Assembly: GCA_044222395.1 (NCBI GenBank)
Contig: JBGANK010000003.1
Location: 1-64,000, forward strand
Direction of reading: 5' to 3'
DNA from: JAEUMD01 sp044222395
GTDB taxonomy: Bacteria > Pseudomonadota > Alphaproteobacteria > Rhizobiales > Hyphomicrobiaceae
DNA: 64,000 nucleotides
Shown piece by piece: positions 17,845 to 26,404 of this stretch. The position numbers and the translations under genes were made by a program. Each line of letters starts with the position of its first letter. The first letter of the stretch is position 1. The notes below the pieces were generated by a model. That model saw only the letters and a program-made list of their open reading frames with translations. It was not told the origin of the DNA and searched no databases.

Positions 17845-18339
17845 ATGTCAGGTGACAGCGCCACGCTCGACGCCATTTTCAAGCGGCTGGCGAAATCTCC
17901 GTTCCGGAGCCGGTTCAGGCTCGACCACCGCGATCGCGCCTATTTCGACAAGCACGGCCACGCGCAGATTCGCACACACGCGCAGGCGTTCATCGGCGAG
18001 CGACTGGCTCCAGCGAACCCCAGGAACGACGGCCAGCAAACGCCGATGCGTGGCCATCCGGTGTTCGTCGCCCAGCACGCGACCGCCACATGCTGCCGAG
18101 GCTGCCTTGCGAAGTGGCACGGTATAGAGAGTGGGCGTCCGCTCACCGAGGCCGAACAGCAGCATGTCGTGGCGGCGATCCTACGATGGCTCGATCAGGA
18201 GGTGGCGCGGCCTGTTGCAACCGCGACGTCGCCGCGATTGCCAAAGCGCAAACGGGCGGCACGTGGCGCAAGCAAAGGTGAGGGAGACGAACCCGATCTC
18301 TTCTCGTTCGATGATCGCACGCGGACGCAAAAGCATTAG
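17845..18339 (+). CDS. DUF4186 family protein
   Basis: 164 residues from the ATG at 17845. The conserved core is unmistakable: HAQAFIGERLAPA, then NDGQQTPMRGHPVFVAQHAT and ATCCRGCLAKWH, with clustered Cys and His that suggest a metal site. The C-terminal tail is basic and low-complexity. The family has no established function that I know of. It follows the CNB-domain gene closely on the same strand. A longer frame starting at 17797 would overlap the CNB gene and is not preferred. Confidence 0.83.
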   Translation: MSGDSATLDAIFKRLAKSPFRSRFRLDHRDRAYFDKHGHAQIRTHAQAFIGERLAPANPRNDGQQTPMRGHPVFVAQHATATCCRGCLAKWHGIESGRPLTEAEQQHVVAAILRWLDQEVARPVATATSPRLPKRKRAARGASKGEGDEPDLFSFDDRTRTQKH

Positions 18340-18349
18340 ATGAGACAGG

Positions 18350-19129
18350 TCACAGCAGGCGCAGGGCGCGGAAGCTCGCGTGGCCCTCGCGGCCGACAAT
18401 GATGTGATCGTGGATCTGGATGCCGAACGGGCGCGCCGCATCGACGATCAGCTTCGTCATGTCGATGTCGGCGCGTGATGGTGCGGGATCACCAGAGGGG
18501 TGATTGTGCACCAGAATGAGTGCGGTGGCGCCGACTTCGAGCGCACGCTTCATGACCTCGCGCACGTAGACCGGCGTGTGGTCGACGGTGCCCTTGCCCT
18601 GTACCTCATCGGCAATGATCTTGTTCTTCTTATCGAGAAACAAAATGCGGAACAGCTCGCGCGACTCATAGGCTTGCGCGGCGCGAACATAGGCAATGAC
18701 GTCCGTGGTCGAGGCGAGCGAGGGCCGCTCCATCAGATCGGAGCGCATCAGGCGCAGGGCCACAGCGCGTATCAACTTCAGCTCCGCAGCGACGCTCTCG
18801 CCCGCGCCCTTGACCTCCTTGATTCGTTCCGCCGGGGCGTTGATCACTTCGGCAAACGAGCCGAAGCGAGCGATGAGGCGCTTGGCCAAGTCCTTCGTGT
18901 CTCGGCGCGGGATGGCGCGAAACAACACGAGCTCCAATAGTTCGTAGTCCGGCATCGCTTCGGCGCCGCCAAGATCGAAGCGCTGGCGCAGGCGATCACG
19001 GTGGCCGGTGTGGAGCGGCAGCGGCGTCTCGAGAAACGAGCGCTGCTCGGGCAGAGCCTTCTTGTCGGCAAAGCTTTCGACCGCAGGCGCGGATCGCGGC
19101 CTTGTCACCGGCCTGTCGGACGGGGGCAT
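18350..19129 (-). CDS. radC: RadC family JAB/MPN-domain protein
   Basis: 259 residues from the ATG at 19129 (GGAGG four bases before the TAGG preceding ATG). An alternative GTG at 19171 overlaps the map stop codon. The N-terminal half carries helix-hairpin-helix features (RIKEVKGAGESVAAEL). The C-terminal half is the metal-dependent JAB domain, with LVHNHPSGDPAPSRADI giving the HxH-x7-S-x2-D zinc site. Despite its name, a direct DNA-repair role is not established for this family. It is in tandem with map just upstream on the minus strand. Confidence 0.93.
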   Translation of the reverse strand: MPPSDRPVTRPRSAPAVESFADKKALPEQRSFLETPLPLHTGHRDRLRQRFDLGGAEAMPDYELLELVLFRAIPRRDTKDLAKRLIARFGSFAEVINAPAERIKEVKGAGESVAAELKLIRAVALRLMRSDLMERPSLASTTDVIAYVRAAQAYESRELFRILFLDKKNKIIADEVQGKGTVDHTPVYVREVMKRALEVGATALILVHNHPSGDPAPSRADIDMTKLIVDAARPFGIQIHDHIIVGREGHASFRALRLL

Positions 19130-19167
19130 CCTACCTCCACCAATTCCCGCGTACGGGGCTGGCCAAA

Positions 19168-20004
19168 TCACAATGCCAGCGGCTCCGTGCCGTACGGCGG
19201 CTTATGATAGCCTGCAGGAGACAGCGTGAAAATCTCGCATCCGTCCTCGGTCACACCTACGGTGTGCTCGAACTGGGCGGACAACTCACGATCGCGCGTC
19301 ACCGCCGTCCAGCCATCGGGTAGCACTTTCACGTGCGGCCGGCCGAGGTTGATCATCGGCTCTATGGTGAAAAACATGCCGGGCTTCAGCTGGGGGCCTT
19401 CGCCTGCTTCCCCATAGTGGAGAATGTTGGGGCGGTCGTGGAACAGGCGGCCCAGCCCGTGGCCGCAGAAATCACGGACGACGCTGCAGCGCTCAGCTTC
19501 CGCATACTGCTGGATGGCGGCGCCGATGTGCCCGGTGGTGTTGCCGGGCTTTACGGCGGCGATGCCGCGCATCAGGGACTCGTAGGTGACGTCGATCAGC
19601 CTCTCCGCCCGCCGCGAGATTTCCCCGACCGGATACATACGGCTTGTATCGCCATGCCAGCCGTCGACGATCAAGGTGACGTCGATATTGACGATGTCGC
19701 CCTCCTTCAACTGCTTGGGACCGGGGATGCCGTGGCATACGACGTGATTGATGGAGGTGCAGATCGAGCGCGGGAAGCCCCTGTAATTGAGGGGGGCGGG
19801 AATTGCTCCGTGTCGTTGCGCAAACTCGAAGACCAGATCGTCCAGCTCCTCGGTGCGGACGCCCGGCTTCACATGCGCGACGAGCATGTCGAGCGCCTCG
19901 GCGGCCAAACGGCCGGCCCTGCGCATACCCGCGAAGTCGGCCGGGCCGTGCATGCGGATGCTGTCGGAGCGCAGTCCTTCGTGGAAGTGGTCAAGCGTGG
20001 TCAT
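19168..20004 (-). CDS. map: methionine aminopeptidase, type I
   Basis: 278 residues from the ATG at 20004 (MTTLDHFHEG). The dinuclear metal ligands are visible in order: Asp in NIDVTLIVDGWHGDTSRMY (two Asp), His in FCGHGLGRLFH, Glu in FTIEPM, and the final Glu in QFEHTVGVTE. Substrate-specificity segment PLNYRGFPRSICTSINHVV is typical. It removes the initiator Met from nascent proteins. The long frame upstream of 20004 has no start signal. radC follows on the same strand, separated by about 38 bases. Confidence 0.95.
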   Translation of the reverse strand: MTTLDHFHEGLRSDSIRMHGPADFAGMRRAGRLAAEALDMLVAHVKPGVRTEELDDLVFEFAQRHGAIPAPLNYRGFPRSICTSINHVVCHGIPGPKQLKEGDIVNIDVTLIVDGWHGDTSRMYPVGEISRRAERLIDVTYESLMRGIAAVKPGNTTGHIGAAIQQYAEAERCSVVRDFCGHGLGRLFHDRPNILHYGEAGEGPQLKPGMFFTIEPMINLGRPHVKVLPDGWTAVTRDRELSAQFEHTVGVTEDGCEIFTLSPAGYHKPPYGTEPLAL

Positions 20005-20129
20005 ATTGCCGAGAGGTTCGTTTGAGCATGTTTCAATTCTCTGAAATCTAGTGCAAAATTCCGAATTAGCAAATGGACGACGCAACAAGTCCACGAGCCG
20101 CCAATGGACACTCTGGGAGGACAAGAACC

Positions 20130-22238
20130 ATGCGAGCTGGGGCAGCTGGCCGGGCCACACTGGCAATTGCAATAGCGTCACTAGCGGCGGGAGGGGTGGC
20201 TGCAGCCGTCACACGCCTTTCACCGATGCCCGAACAGAGCGTGGTGATCCTCGCCGCCGCAGGGCTGCCGAGCTGGAACATCAGCGAAATCTGCGCGACT
20301 GACAGCGCCAGCGGACAGTGCCGGATCCTCGAATCGGAGGCGCTGCGGACACTTTCGGGCGGATGGAATGCCGTGCCGGAGCGCTTCCGCGATGCGTGTC
20401 TGAAATCAATCAGCGGCCCGTTCGACAAATCCTACCGGCTGTTGTCGCAATGCCTGGAGACGCAGGTGCTGATGGGCCCGCGCAAAGAAGCCGGTACCGC
20501 GGCGGCAGCGGCACCAGCAGCACAGCCCACGGCGGCAAATAAAGTGGCGCAAGTCGGAGAACCGGCACCAGCCGCAATCCCGACAGGTTACGCGGTGTTG
20601 CCGACGACGTCCGTTGCGGACCTGTTCAAGGCGCGCGGGACCTGGGGCCAGGGCGCTCCGGCCAAAAAGGTCGAAGCTCCACTGGCGGCAGGAGCGGTGA
20701 CGCCGCTTCCCGCTGAAACCGCGACGTTGCCGAAAGGTTTCGAAGGCCAGCCAACCGTGCATCCGCTACAGGCGACGCCACCAGCGCAACTGACCGCGGT
20801 ACCGGAAGCCCAGCTCGCCGATGCCATGAAGAAGCTGCTGGCCGAGCGCGAGGGCGGCGGCGCGGCGGCAGCAAGTGGATACGCTGTACTGCCCACCACG
20901 ACAGTTTCTGACCTGTTTGCGGCACGCGGGGCGTGGGGCCAGGGTGCTCCAGCAAAGGCCGTGGAGGCGCCGTTAGCGGCGGGAGCGGTAGCACCGCTTC
21001 CGGCCGAGATCGTTACATTGCCGATGGGCTTCGAGGGAACGCCGACCGTGCATCCGTTGGACGCCACGCCGCCTGCGCAACTGACGCCGGTAGCAGCGGA
21101 TCAGGTTGCAGCTGCACTCAAGCAGCTTTTCGCCGAGCGCGAGGGCTGGCTGACGGCAGCTCCCACCGCGCCTGCCGCCGCTGGCGCAGAGGCGGCGACG
21201 GCGGCTGCCAACTATGCCGTCCTGCCGACGACGAGCGTGGCGGACCTCGTCGCGGCGCGTGAAGCCTGGGGTGCAGGCGAGGGGGGCAAGAAGGTCGATG
21301 CGCCACTTGCGACCGGCACCTATTCACCGCTGCCGGTGGACAAGATCGAGCTGCCCAAAGGCTTCGAGGGTGAGCCCACAGTGCATCCGCTGGAGGCGAC
21401 GCCACCGGTCCAGCTGACGGCGGTGCCAGAAGCCCAGCTTGGCGATGCGATGAAGAAGCTGCTGGCCGAGCGTGCGGGATGGGGCAATGAACCTTCCAGC
21501 GGCGCAGGTGCTGTTGGCGACAGCAGTGGCTACGCAGTGCTACCGACCACGGCGGTCGCCGACCTGTTCGCGGCACGCGGCGCCTGGGGCCAGGGTGCTC
21601 CGGCAAAGACCGTGGAGGCTCCGCTGGCGGCGGGCGCGGTGTCACCACTTCCTGCAGATGCCACCGGTCTGGCAAAGGGTTTCGAAGGCCAGCCGACCGT
21701 GCATCCGCTGCAGGCGACGCCCGCGGCGCAGCTCACTCCGGTGCCAGAATCCCAGCTTGCTGATGCCATGAAGAAGCTGCTGGCGGAGCGCGAGGGCGGC
21801 GGCAAGACGACGGAGTCCCAGCCCGCCCCGGTCGCCCAACCGGCCGAGGCTGCCGTTGCCAAATCGGCGGAAGCGGCCGACTGCGAAGCAAAGCTGCGCA
21901 AGGCGGCAGCTTCCGGCATCATCCGGTTTGGATCGGACAGCGCTGTCATCGATGCGAAAAGCAATGCGACGCTCGACAAGCTGGCCAAAGCCGCGAAAGG
22001 CTGCTCGAAGGGTCGCATTCGTGTCGAAGGACACACCGATTCTTCGGGCAAGGCCGACCACAACAAGCAACTGTCGGAGCGCCGCGCGCAAGCCGTGGCG
22101 GATTACCTGGTCAAGTCTGGTGTTGCCCAGTATCGCATCGAGGCTACGGGCTTTGGCGCGGAAAAGCCGGTCGCACCGAACTCAACGCCCGCGGGTCGGG
22201 AGAAAAACCGGCGGATCGAGTTCACGGTGGTCGATTAG
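20130..22238 (+). CDS. OmpA/Pal-like outer-membrane protein with four large internal repeats
   Basis: 702 residues from the ATG at 20130 (GGGAGG eleven bases upstream). A signal-type hydrophobic segment (AIAIASLAAGGVAAAV) is followed by a region with several Cys, then four repeats of about 97-111 residues starting at residues 153, 250, 361 and 467, each opening YAVLPTT-x-V-x-DL and containing GFEG-x-PTVHPL-x-ATP and KKLLAER. Residues about 590-702 are an OmpA-like peptidoglycan-binding domain (IRFGSDSAVIDAKSNATLDK, VEGHTDSSGK, LSERRAQAVADYL, NRRIEFTV). It likely spans from membrane to peptidoglycan. The repeat family is not one I recognise. Confidence 0.85.
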   Translation: MRAGAAGRATLAIAIASLAAGGVAAAVTRLSPMPEQSVVILAAAGLPSWNISEICATDSASGQCRILESEALRTLSGGWNAVPERFRDACLKSISGPFDKSYRLLSQCLETQVLMGPRKEAGTAAAAAPAAQPTAANKVAQVGEPAPAAIPTGYAVLPTTSVADLFKARGTWGQGAPAKKVEAPLAAGAVTPLPAETATLPKGFEGQPTVHPLQATPPAQLTAVPEAQLADAMKKLLAEREGGGAAAASGYAVLPTTTVSDLFAARGAWGQGAPAKAVEAPLAAGAVAPLPAEIVTLPMGFEGTPTVHPLDATPPAQLTPVAADQVAAALKQLFAEREGWLTAAPTAPAAAGAEAATAAANYAVLPTTSVADLVAAREAWGAGEGGKKVDAPLATGTYSPLPVDKIELPKGFEGEPTVHPLEATPPVQLTAVPEAQLGDAMKKLLAERAGWGNEPSSGAGAVGDSSGYAVLPTTAVADLFAARGAWGQGAPAKTVEAPLAAGAVSPLPADATGLAKGFEGQPTVHPLQATPAAQLTPVPESQLADAMKKLLAEREGGGKTTESQPAPVAQPAEAAVAKSAEAADCEAKLRKAAASGIIRFGSDSAVIDAKSNATLDKLAKAAKGCSKGRIRVEGHTDSSGKADHNKQLSERRAQAVADYLVKSGVAQYRIEATGFGAEKPVAPNSTPAGREKNRRIEFTVVD
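20586..21806 (+). repeat. four in-frame coding repeats inside the OmpA-family gene
   Basis: Units begin at 20586, 20877, 21210 and 21528. Each encodes the same succession: YAVLPTT, a DL-x3-R-x2-WG segment, EAPLA or DAPLA-x-G, PLP, GFEG, PTVHPL, QLT-x-V and a helix ending KLLAER (KQLFAER in the second). Units 1, 2 and 4 are most alike; unit 3 is the most diverged (WGAGEGGKKVDAPLATGTYS). Variable Ala/Gly linkers separate them. Confidence 0.85.
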
Positions 22239-22340
22239 AGCAAGTCTGGCCATATCAACCACGGGCAAGGCACGCTGGCTCGTCGGGTGAGCCGATATTC
22301 GCAAAGGTCGGTTGACGCAAAGCGGTTGCCGAGCGTGGCT

Positions 22341-22402
22341 CAGAGCCTGATCGGCTGAGATGGAGCCACTTCGGGTTCCAGCGAAGGCGTGAATCAGACT
22401 CT
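22341..22402 (+). repeat. dispersed repeat family 1, copy A
   Basis: A 62-base intergenic element (core GATCGGCTGAGATGG, then GGTTCCAGCGAAGGCGTGA) between the OmpA-family gene and trmD. A closely matching inverted copy lies at 33266-33328 and a more diverged inverted copy at about 44555-44604. The centre can form a hairpin from GGAGCCA/GGTTCC-type arms. Confidence 0.75.
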
Positions 22403-22414
22403 CAAACTAAGGGC

Positions 22415-22468
22415 TTAGAGCAGGCCACAGCGGCCGATGTGATTCCATCAAGATCGGACCTGCTCTAA
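22415..22468. repeat. inverted repeat TTAGAGCAGG...CCTGCTCTAA
   Basis: Perfect 10-base arms at 22415-22424 and 22459-22468 flank about 34 bases, immediately after repeat copy A and upstream of trmD. The AGAGC/GCTCT termini recur in the other palindromes at 33250-33265, 44623-44672 and 62281-62319. It may act as a terminator or as a mobile palindrome. Confidence 0.65.
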
Positions 22469-22536
22469 TGCCAGCATGCGACGGGGCGACTCTCTTGCGG
22501 ATCGCGCCGCGGATCCAATCGATAGGCAAACTGCCC

Positions 22537-23265
22537 ATGCCACACCGGCCAAGCAATGATGGCGGAAACGCGCCGTGGCGAGCAGTCATTCTGACGCTTT
22601 TTCCGGAGATGTTTCCCGGCCCGCTCGGCCTTTCGCTGGCGGGCCAGGCGCTGGAAGCCGGATTATGGTCGCTCGCCACCCATCAGATTCGCGAGCACGG
22701 GATCGGCCGGCATCGGGCCGTCGACGACACGCCTGCGGGCGGCGGCGCCGGCATGGTGATGCGTGCCGATGTCATCGCGGCTGCGATCGACAAGGCACGC
22801 GAAGGAAACAGCGCCGACCTGCCCCTCATCTATCTTTCGCCGCGCGGAGAACCGTTGTCGCAGCGGATCGTGCGCGAGCTTTCCGAAGGTCCTGGCGTGA
22901 TGCTGCTGGCGGGGCGTTTCGAAGGCGTCGACCAGCGGGTGATAGAGGCACGGGCGATGCGCGAGATCTCGATCGGCGATTACATCCTGTCGGGCGGTGA
23001 GCTGGCGGCAATGGTGCTGCTCGATGCCTGCGTGCGCCTCTTGCCGGGCGTGATCGGTTCGGCGGCAAGCCTCGCGCATGAGAGCTTCGAGACGGGCCTG
23101 CTCGAATATCCGCTCTTCACGCGCCCGCGCGAATGGGAGGGGCGGCCGATCCCCGAAGTGCTGCTGTCGGGCGATCACAAGCGCATCGCGGCTTGGCAGC
23201 AGGAGGAGGCGCACCGCATCACCAAGGAACGGCGTCCCGAGCTGCTCAAGCCGAAAAGCCGCTGA
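22537..23265 (+). CDS. trmD: tRNA (guanine-N1)-methyltransferase TrmD
   Basis: 242 residues from the ATG at 22537; the frame extends to 22468 but that part overlaps the palindrome arm, so the internal Met is preferred. The SPOUT-fold signatures are present: ILTLFPEMFPGPLGLSLAG, DDTPAGGGAGMVMRADV, LLAGRFEGVDQRVIE and the trefoil-knot loop IGDYILSGGELAAMV. It methylates G37 of tRNAs reading CNN/GG-type codons and so prevents frameshifting. Its usual partners rpsP and rimM upstream and rplS downstream are not here. Confidence 0.94.
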   Translation: MPHRPSNDGGNAPWRAVILTLFPEMFPGPLGLSLAGQALEAGLWSLATHQIREHGIGRHRAVDDTPAGGGAGMVMRADVIAAAIDKAREGNSADLPLIYLSPRGEPLSQRIVRELSEGPGVMLLAGRFEGVDQRVIEARAMREISIGDYILSGGELAAMVLLDACVRLLPGVIGSAASLAHESFETGLLEYPLFTRPREWEGRPIPEVLLSGDHKRIAAWQQEEAHRITKERRPELLKPKSR

Positions 23266-23392
23266 AAACGCGGACAGCGAGGCGTATCCTAGCTTTGCAA
23301 TTTTCGCATGGCTCTGCTATTTTGTGCGCTGCAGCATTCCGCCGCCAGCGGGCGATCGCGGAATTGCTCGCAGCAGAAGAGGGGCTTTGTCT

Positions 23393-24286
23393 ATGGACTG
23401 GGACAAGCTGCGGATTTTCCATGCCTCTGCCGACGCCGGAAGTTTCACGCACGCCGGCGAGATCCTGCACATGAGCCAATCGGCAGTGAGCCGCCAGGTG
23501 TCCGCGCTGGAGAAGGATTTGCAAATCTCGCTGTTTCATCGCCATGCGCGCGGGCTCGTGCTGACCGAACAGGGCGAGATGCTCTATCGCACGGTGGCGG
23601 AGGTGATGACCAAGCTGCACACCGTCGAGACGCTGCTTTCCGACAGCACGACCAAGCCATCGGGCGAGTTGCGCATCACCGCGGCGATCGGCCTGGGCAC
23701 GGTGTGGGTGACGCAGCGGCTGCGCGAGTTTCTCGACCTCTACCCGGAGGTGCGCATCGACCTCATCTTGAGCGACGAGAAGGTCGACCTTGCGATGCGG
23801 GCCGCCGACGTCGCGCTATGGACCAGCGAACCCGAACAGGCCGATCTCATTCGCCGGCCGCTGTTCTCGATGAAGGTGCGCGCCTACGCCTCGACGCAAT
23901 ACATCCGCCGCTTCGGCGCGCCCGCCAACCTGAAGGCACTCGACGGCCAGCATCGCATCCTGTCCTACTCCGGTGTTCCCTCGCCGCATCTTGCCGCGAT
24001 CACCTGGCTGGAGACGGTCGGCCGCGAAGGGCAGCCGCCACGCGTGCCTGTATTCCGCGCCAACTCGGTCGTGGCCCTCAAATACGCGGTCCGCTCCGGC
24101 ATCGGCATCGGCATGATTCCCGACTACATGGTGGAGGAGGATTCCGACCTCATCACCGTACTGACGGAGATCGACCCGCCCACGTTGCCCATCCTGTTCG
24201 TCTACCCCGAGGAGCTGAAGAGCTCCAAGAAGGTGCAGGTGCTACGCGATTTCCTGATCGCCAAGGCGCGGCAGTTGAAGGTCTGA
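23393..24286 (+). CDS. LysR-family transcriptional regulator
   Basis: 297 residues from the ATG at 23393, preceded by GAGGGG. The N-terminal winged helix (MDWDKLRIFHASADAGSFTH, SQSAVSRQVSALE, LFHRHARGLVLTEQG) is followed by a substrate-binding domain with ITAAIGLGTVWVTQRL and GIGIGMIPDYMVEE. It lies 127 bases after trmD and about 210 bases before leuC, all on the same strand. The ligand is unknown. There is no divergent target, so autoregulation or control of leuC is only a possibility. Confidence 0.9.
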   Translation: MDWDKLRIFHASADAGSFTHAGEILHMSQSAVSRQVSALEKDLQISLFHRHARGLVLTEQGEMLYRTVAEVMTKLHTVETLLSDSTTKPSGELRITAAIGLGTVWVTQRLREFLDLYPEVRIDLILSDEKVDLAMRAADVALWTSEPEQADLIRRPLFSMKVRAYASTQYIRRFGAPANLKALDGQHRILSYSGVPSPHLAAITWLETVGREGQPPRVPVFRANSVVALKYAVRSGIGIGMIPDYMVEEDSDLITVLTEIDPPTLPILFVYPEELKSSKKVQVLRDFLIAKARQLKV

Positions 24287-24497
24287 GGCAATCCCGGCCG
24301 GCAGCCGCTCGCCGATGGCACTGTTGAGGCTTGGCGGGGCCAGCGACCCTCCACGTCTCATTTGCGCCGGTGCCGCCAAGTCGTTATCTATGGGCTGCCG
24401 CAACCCCTGCGATCAGGCGCGATCCGTTGCGACGGGCAGGTGGGCGGCAACCTGAACTCTCCGATCAGTTCCGACAACCTCTCAGCAGGCGAGCACG

Positions 24498-25919
24498 ATG
24501 ACCACACCCGCGCCCAGCACGCTCTATGACAAGATCTTCGCCGACCACGTCGTCGAGCAGTCCGAGGACGGCACATGCATTCTCTACATCGACCGGCATC
24601 TGGTGCACGAAGTGACGAGCCCGCAGGCGTTCGAGGGCTTGCGCATGGCCGGCCGCAAGGTGCGCGCGCCGGAGAAGACGCTCGCCGTCGTCGACCACAA
24701 CGTGCCGACGACCGACCGAAGCCGCGGCATCGCGGATGACGACAGCCGCATCCAGGTCGAGACGCTGGCCAAGAACGCGCACGATTTCGGCATCGAATAT
24801 TACGACGAACTCGACAAGCGCCAGGGCATCGTCCACGTCGTCGGCCCCGAGCAGGGCTTCACGCTGCCCGGCACTACAATCGTGTGCGGCGACAGTCATA
24901 CCTCCACGCACGGCGCGTTTGGTGCGCTGGCGCATGGAATCGGCACAAGCGAGGTCGAGCACGTGCTCGCCACGCAGACGCTGGTGCAGAAGAAGGCCAA
25001 GAACATGCTCGTCCAGGTGGACGGCAAGACACCGTTTGGCGTTGGTGCCAAGGACATCATCCTCGCCATCATCGGCGAGATTGGCACCGCGGGCGGCACC
25101 GGCCATGTCATCGAGTATGCAGGCGAGGCGATCCGCGACCTTTCGATGGAAGGCCGCATGACGGTCTGCAACATGTCGATCGAGGGTGGAGCCAGGGCCG
25201 GCATGATCGCGCCAGACGAGAAGACCTATGCCTTCATCAACGGCAAGCCCAAGGCGCCCAAGGGTGCGGCCTGGGACATGGCGATGAAATACTGGGAGAC
25301 CTTGAAGACCGACGAGGGCGCGCACTTCGACAGCGTCGTCAAGCTCGACGCCGCCAAGCTGCCGCCGATCGTGACCTGGGGCACGAGCCCGGAGGACGTT
25401 GCCGCGATCACCGGAGTCGTGCCTGATCCCGCGAAGGTGGAAAACGAGAACAAGCGCGCCTCGATGAACCGCGCGCTGGAGTACATGGGCCTCAAGGCGG
25501 GCACGAAGATCACAGACATTCCGCTCGACGTGGTGTGGATCGGCTCGTGCACCAACGGCCGCATCGAGGATCTGCGCGCAGTCGCCAAGATCGTCGAAGG
25601 CAAGAAGAAGGCGTCAAACCTCGCTTACGTCATGGTGGTGCCGGGATCGGGGCTGGTGAAGGCGCAGGCGGAAGCAGAAGGACTCGACCGGATCTTCAAG
25701 GCCGCTGGCTTCGAGTGGCGCGAGCCCGGCTGCTCGATGTGCTTAGGGATGAACCCCGACCAGCTGAAACCCGGGCAGCGCTGCGCCTCGACGTCGAACC
25801 GCAACTTCGAAGGCCGCCAAGGCTACAAGGGCCGCACGCATCTCGTCTCGCCGATCATGGCGGCGGCGGCGGCGCTGGAAGGGCGGTTCGTCGATGTCAG
25901 GGGGTATGAGGGGGCGTGA
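24498..25919 (+). CDS. leuC: 3-isopropylmalate dehydratase large subunit
   Basis: 473 residues of the aconitase family. The iron-sulfur ligands are visible as Cys in WIGSCTNGRIEDL and the pair in GCSMCLGMNPDQL. Substrate-loop segments VCGDSHTSTHGAFGALAHGIG and SNRNFEGRQG are standard. With LeuD it isomerises 2- to 3-isopropylmalate in leucine synthesis. leuD and leuB are not adjacent; the low-GC ATPase cassette lies just downstream in the opposite direction. Confidence 0.97.
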   Translation: MTTPAPSTLYDKIFADHVVEQSEDGTCILYIDRHLVHEVTSPQAFEGLRMAGRKVRAPEKTLAVVDHNVPTTDRSRGIADDDSRIQVETLAKNAHDFGIEYYDELDKRQGIVHVVGPEQGFTLPGTTIVCGDSHTSTHGAFGALAHGIGTSEVEHVLATQTLVQKKAKNMLVQVDGKTPFGVGAKDIILAIIGEIGTAGGTGHVIEYAGEAIRDLSMEGRMTVCNMSIEGGARAGMIAPDEKTYAFINGKPKAPKGAAWDMAMKYWETLKTDEGAHFDSVVKLDAAKLPPIVTWGTSPEDVAAITGVVPDPAKVENENKRASMNRALEYMGLKAGTKITDIPLDVVWIGSCTNGRIEDLRAVAKIVEGKKKASNLAYVMVVPGSGLVKAQAEAEGLDRIFKAAGFEWREPGCSMCLGMNPDQLKPGQRCASTSNRNFEGRQGYKGRTHLVSPIMAAAAALEGRFVDVRGYEGA

Positions 25920-25927
25920 GGCAAGGC

Positions 25928-26404
25928 TCAACCTCCAAATCTGATAGTCCTGACCGGCATACCAATGCCGGCGATAGCTAGTTTTCTGGCCTCTTTGGAG
26001 CCAGCCCGGAAATTGACGCGCCCGGTTGCCAACCACCAAAATGGCTTTATTCCTTTGTCCGAAGCCATGTTCTTCAGAGAAAGTAGTTCTGACCAATCGG
26101 GTTGAGCGAGCTTTGCTTCAAGCCATTTCAGTTTCCGTAGAACCGAATCAACTTCGCCCGTGCTTGTTGCTCCATGCGGCTCCACCCAAATTGCAAAAGA
26201 GGTTCCGCCAAACATTAACCCGATCGCGTAATCCCACCTCGAAAACTGAGGCTCGTCAACGCGATACGCACCATCCAAATCAATGCTATGAGTCAGTTTG
26301 TAAGGCGTTCGAACATCGATGAGACTTCGATACTTGTTCTCTATCGCCGCTTTGCCGACAAGCGCCTCTAAGCCTGCCTGCGTAGCAGCCCGATCAAAGC
26401 CCAT
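25928..26404 (-). CDS. hypothetical protein, partner of the AAA ATPase
   Basis: 158 residues from the ATG at 26404 (a G-rich GGGGTAGGA sits directly upstream; a GTG at 26455 is less likely). Its start overlaps the ATPase stop codon by 11 bases, so the two are coupled. No transmembrane segment or known nuclease, TOPRIM or HNH motif is visible. Notable stretches are FSRWDYAIGLMFGGTSFAIW, VEPHGATSTGEVDSVLRKLK and KPFWWLATGRVNF. Base composition is clearly less GC-rich than leuC. It is probably the effector or adaptor of the ATPase. The family was not recognised. Confidence 0.75.
   Translation of the reverse strand: MGFDRAATQAGLEALVGKAAIENKYRSLIDVRTPYKLTHSIDLDGAYRVDEPQFSRWDYAIGLMFGGTSFAIWVEPHGATSTGEVDSVLRKLKWLEAKLAQPDWSELLSLKNMASDKGIKPFWWLATGRVNFRAGSKEARKLAIAGIGMPVRTIRFGG

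Noticed and set aside
20024..20055. GAGCATGTTTC word resembling the left end of repeat family 2
   Set aside because: Only about 11 bases match and the right end is missing; it could be chance.
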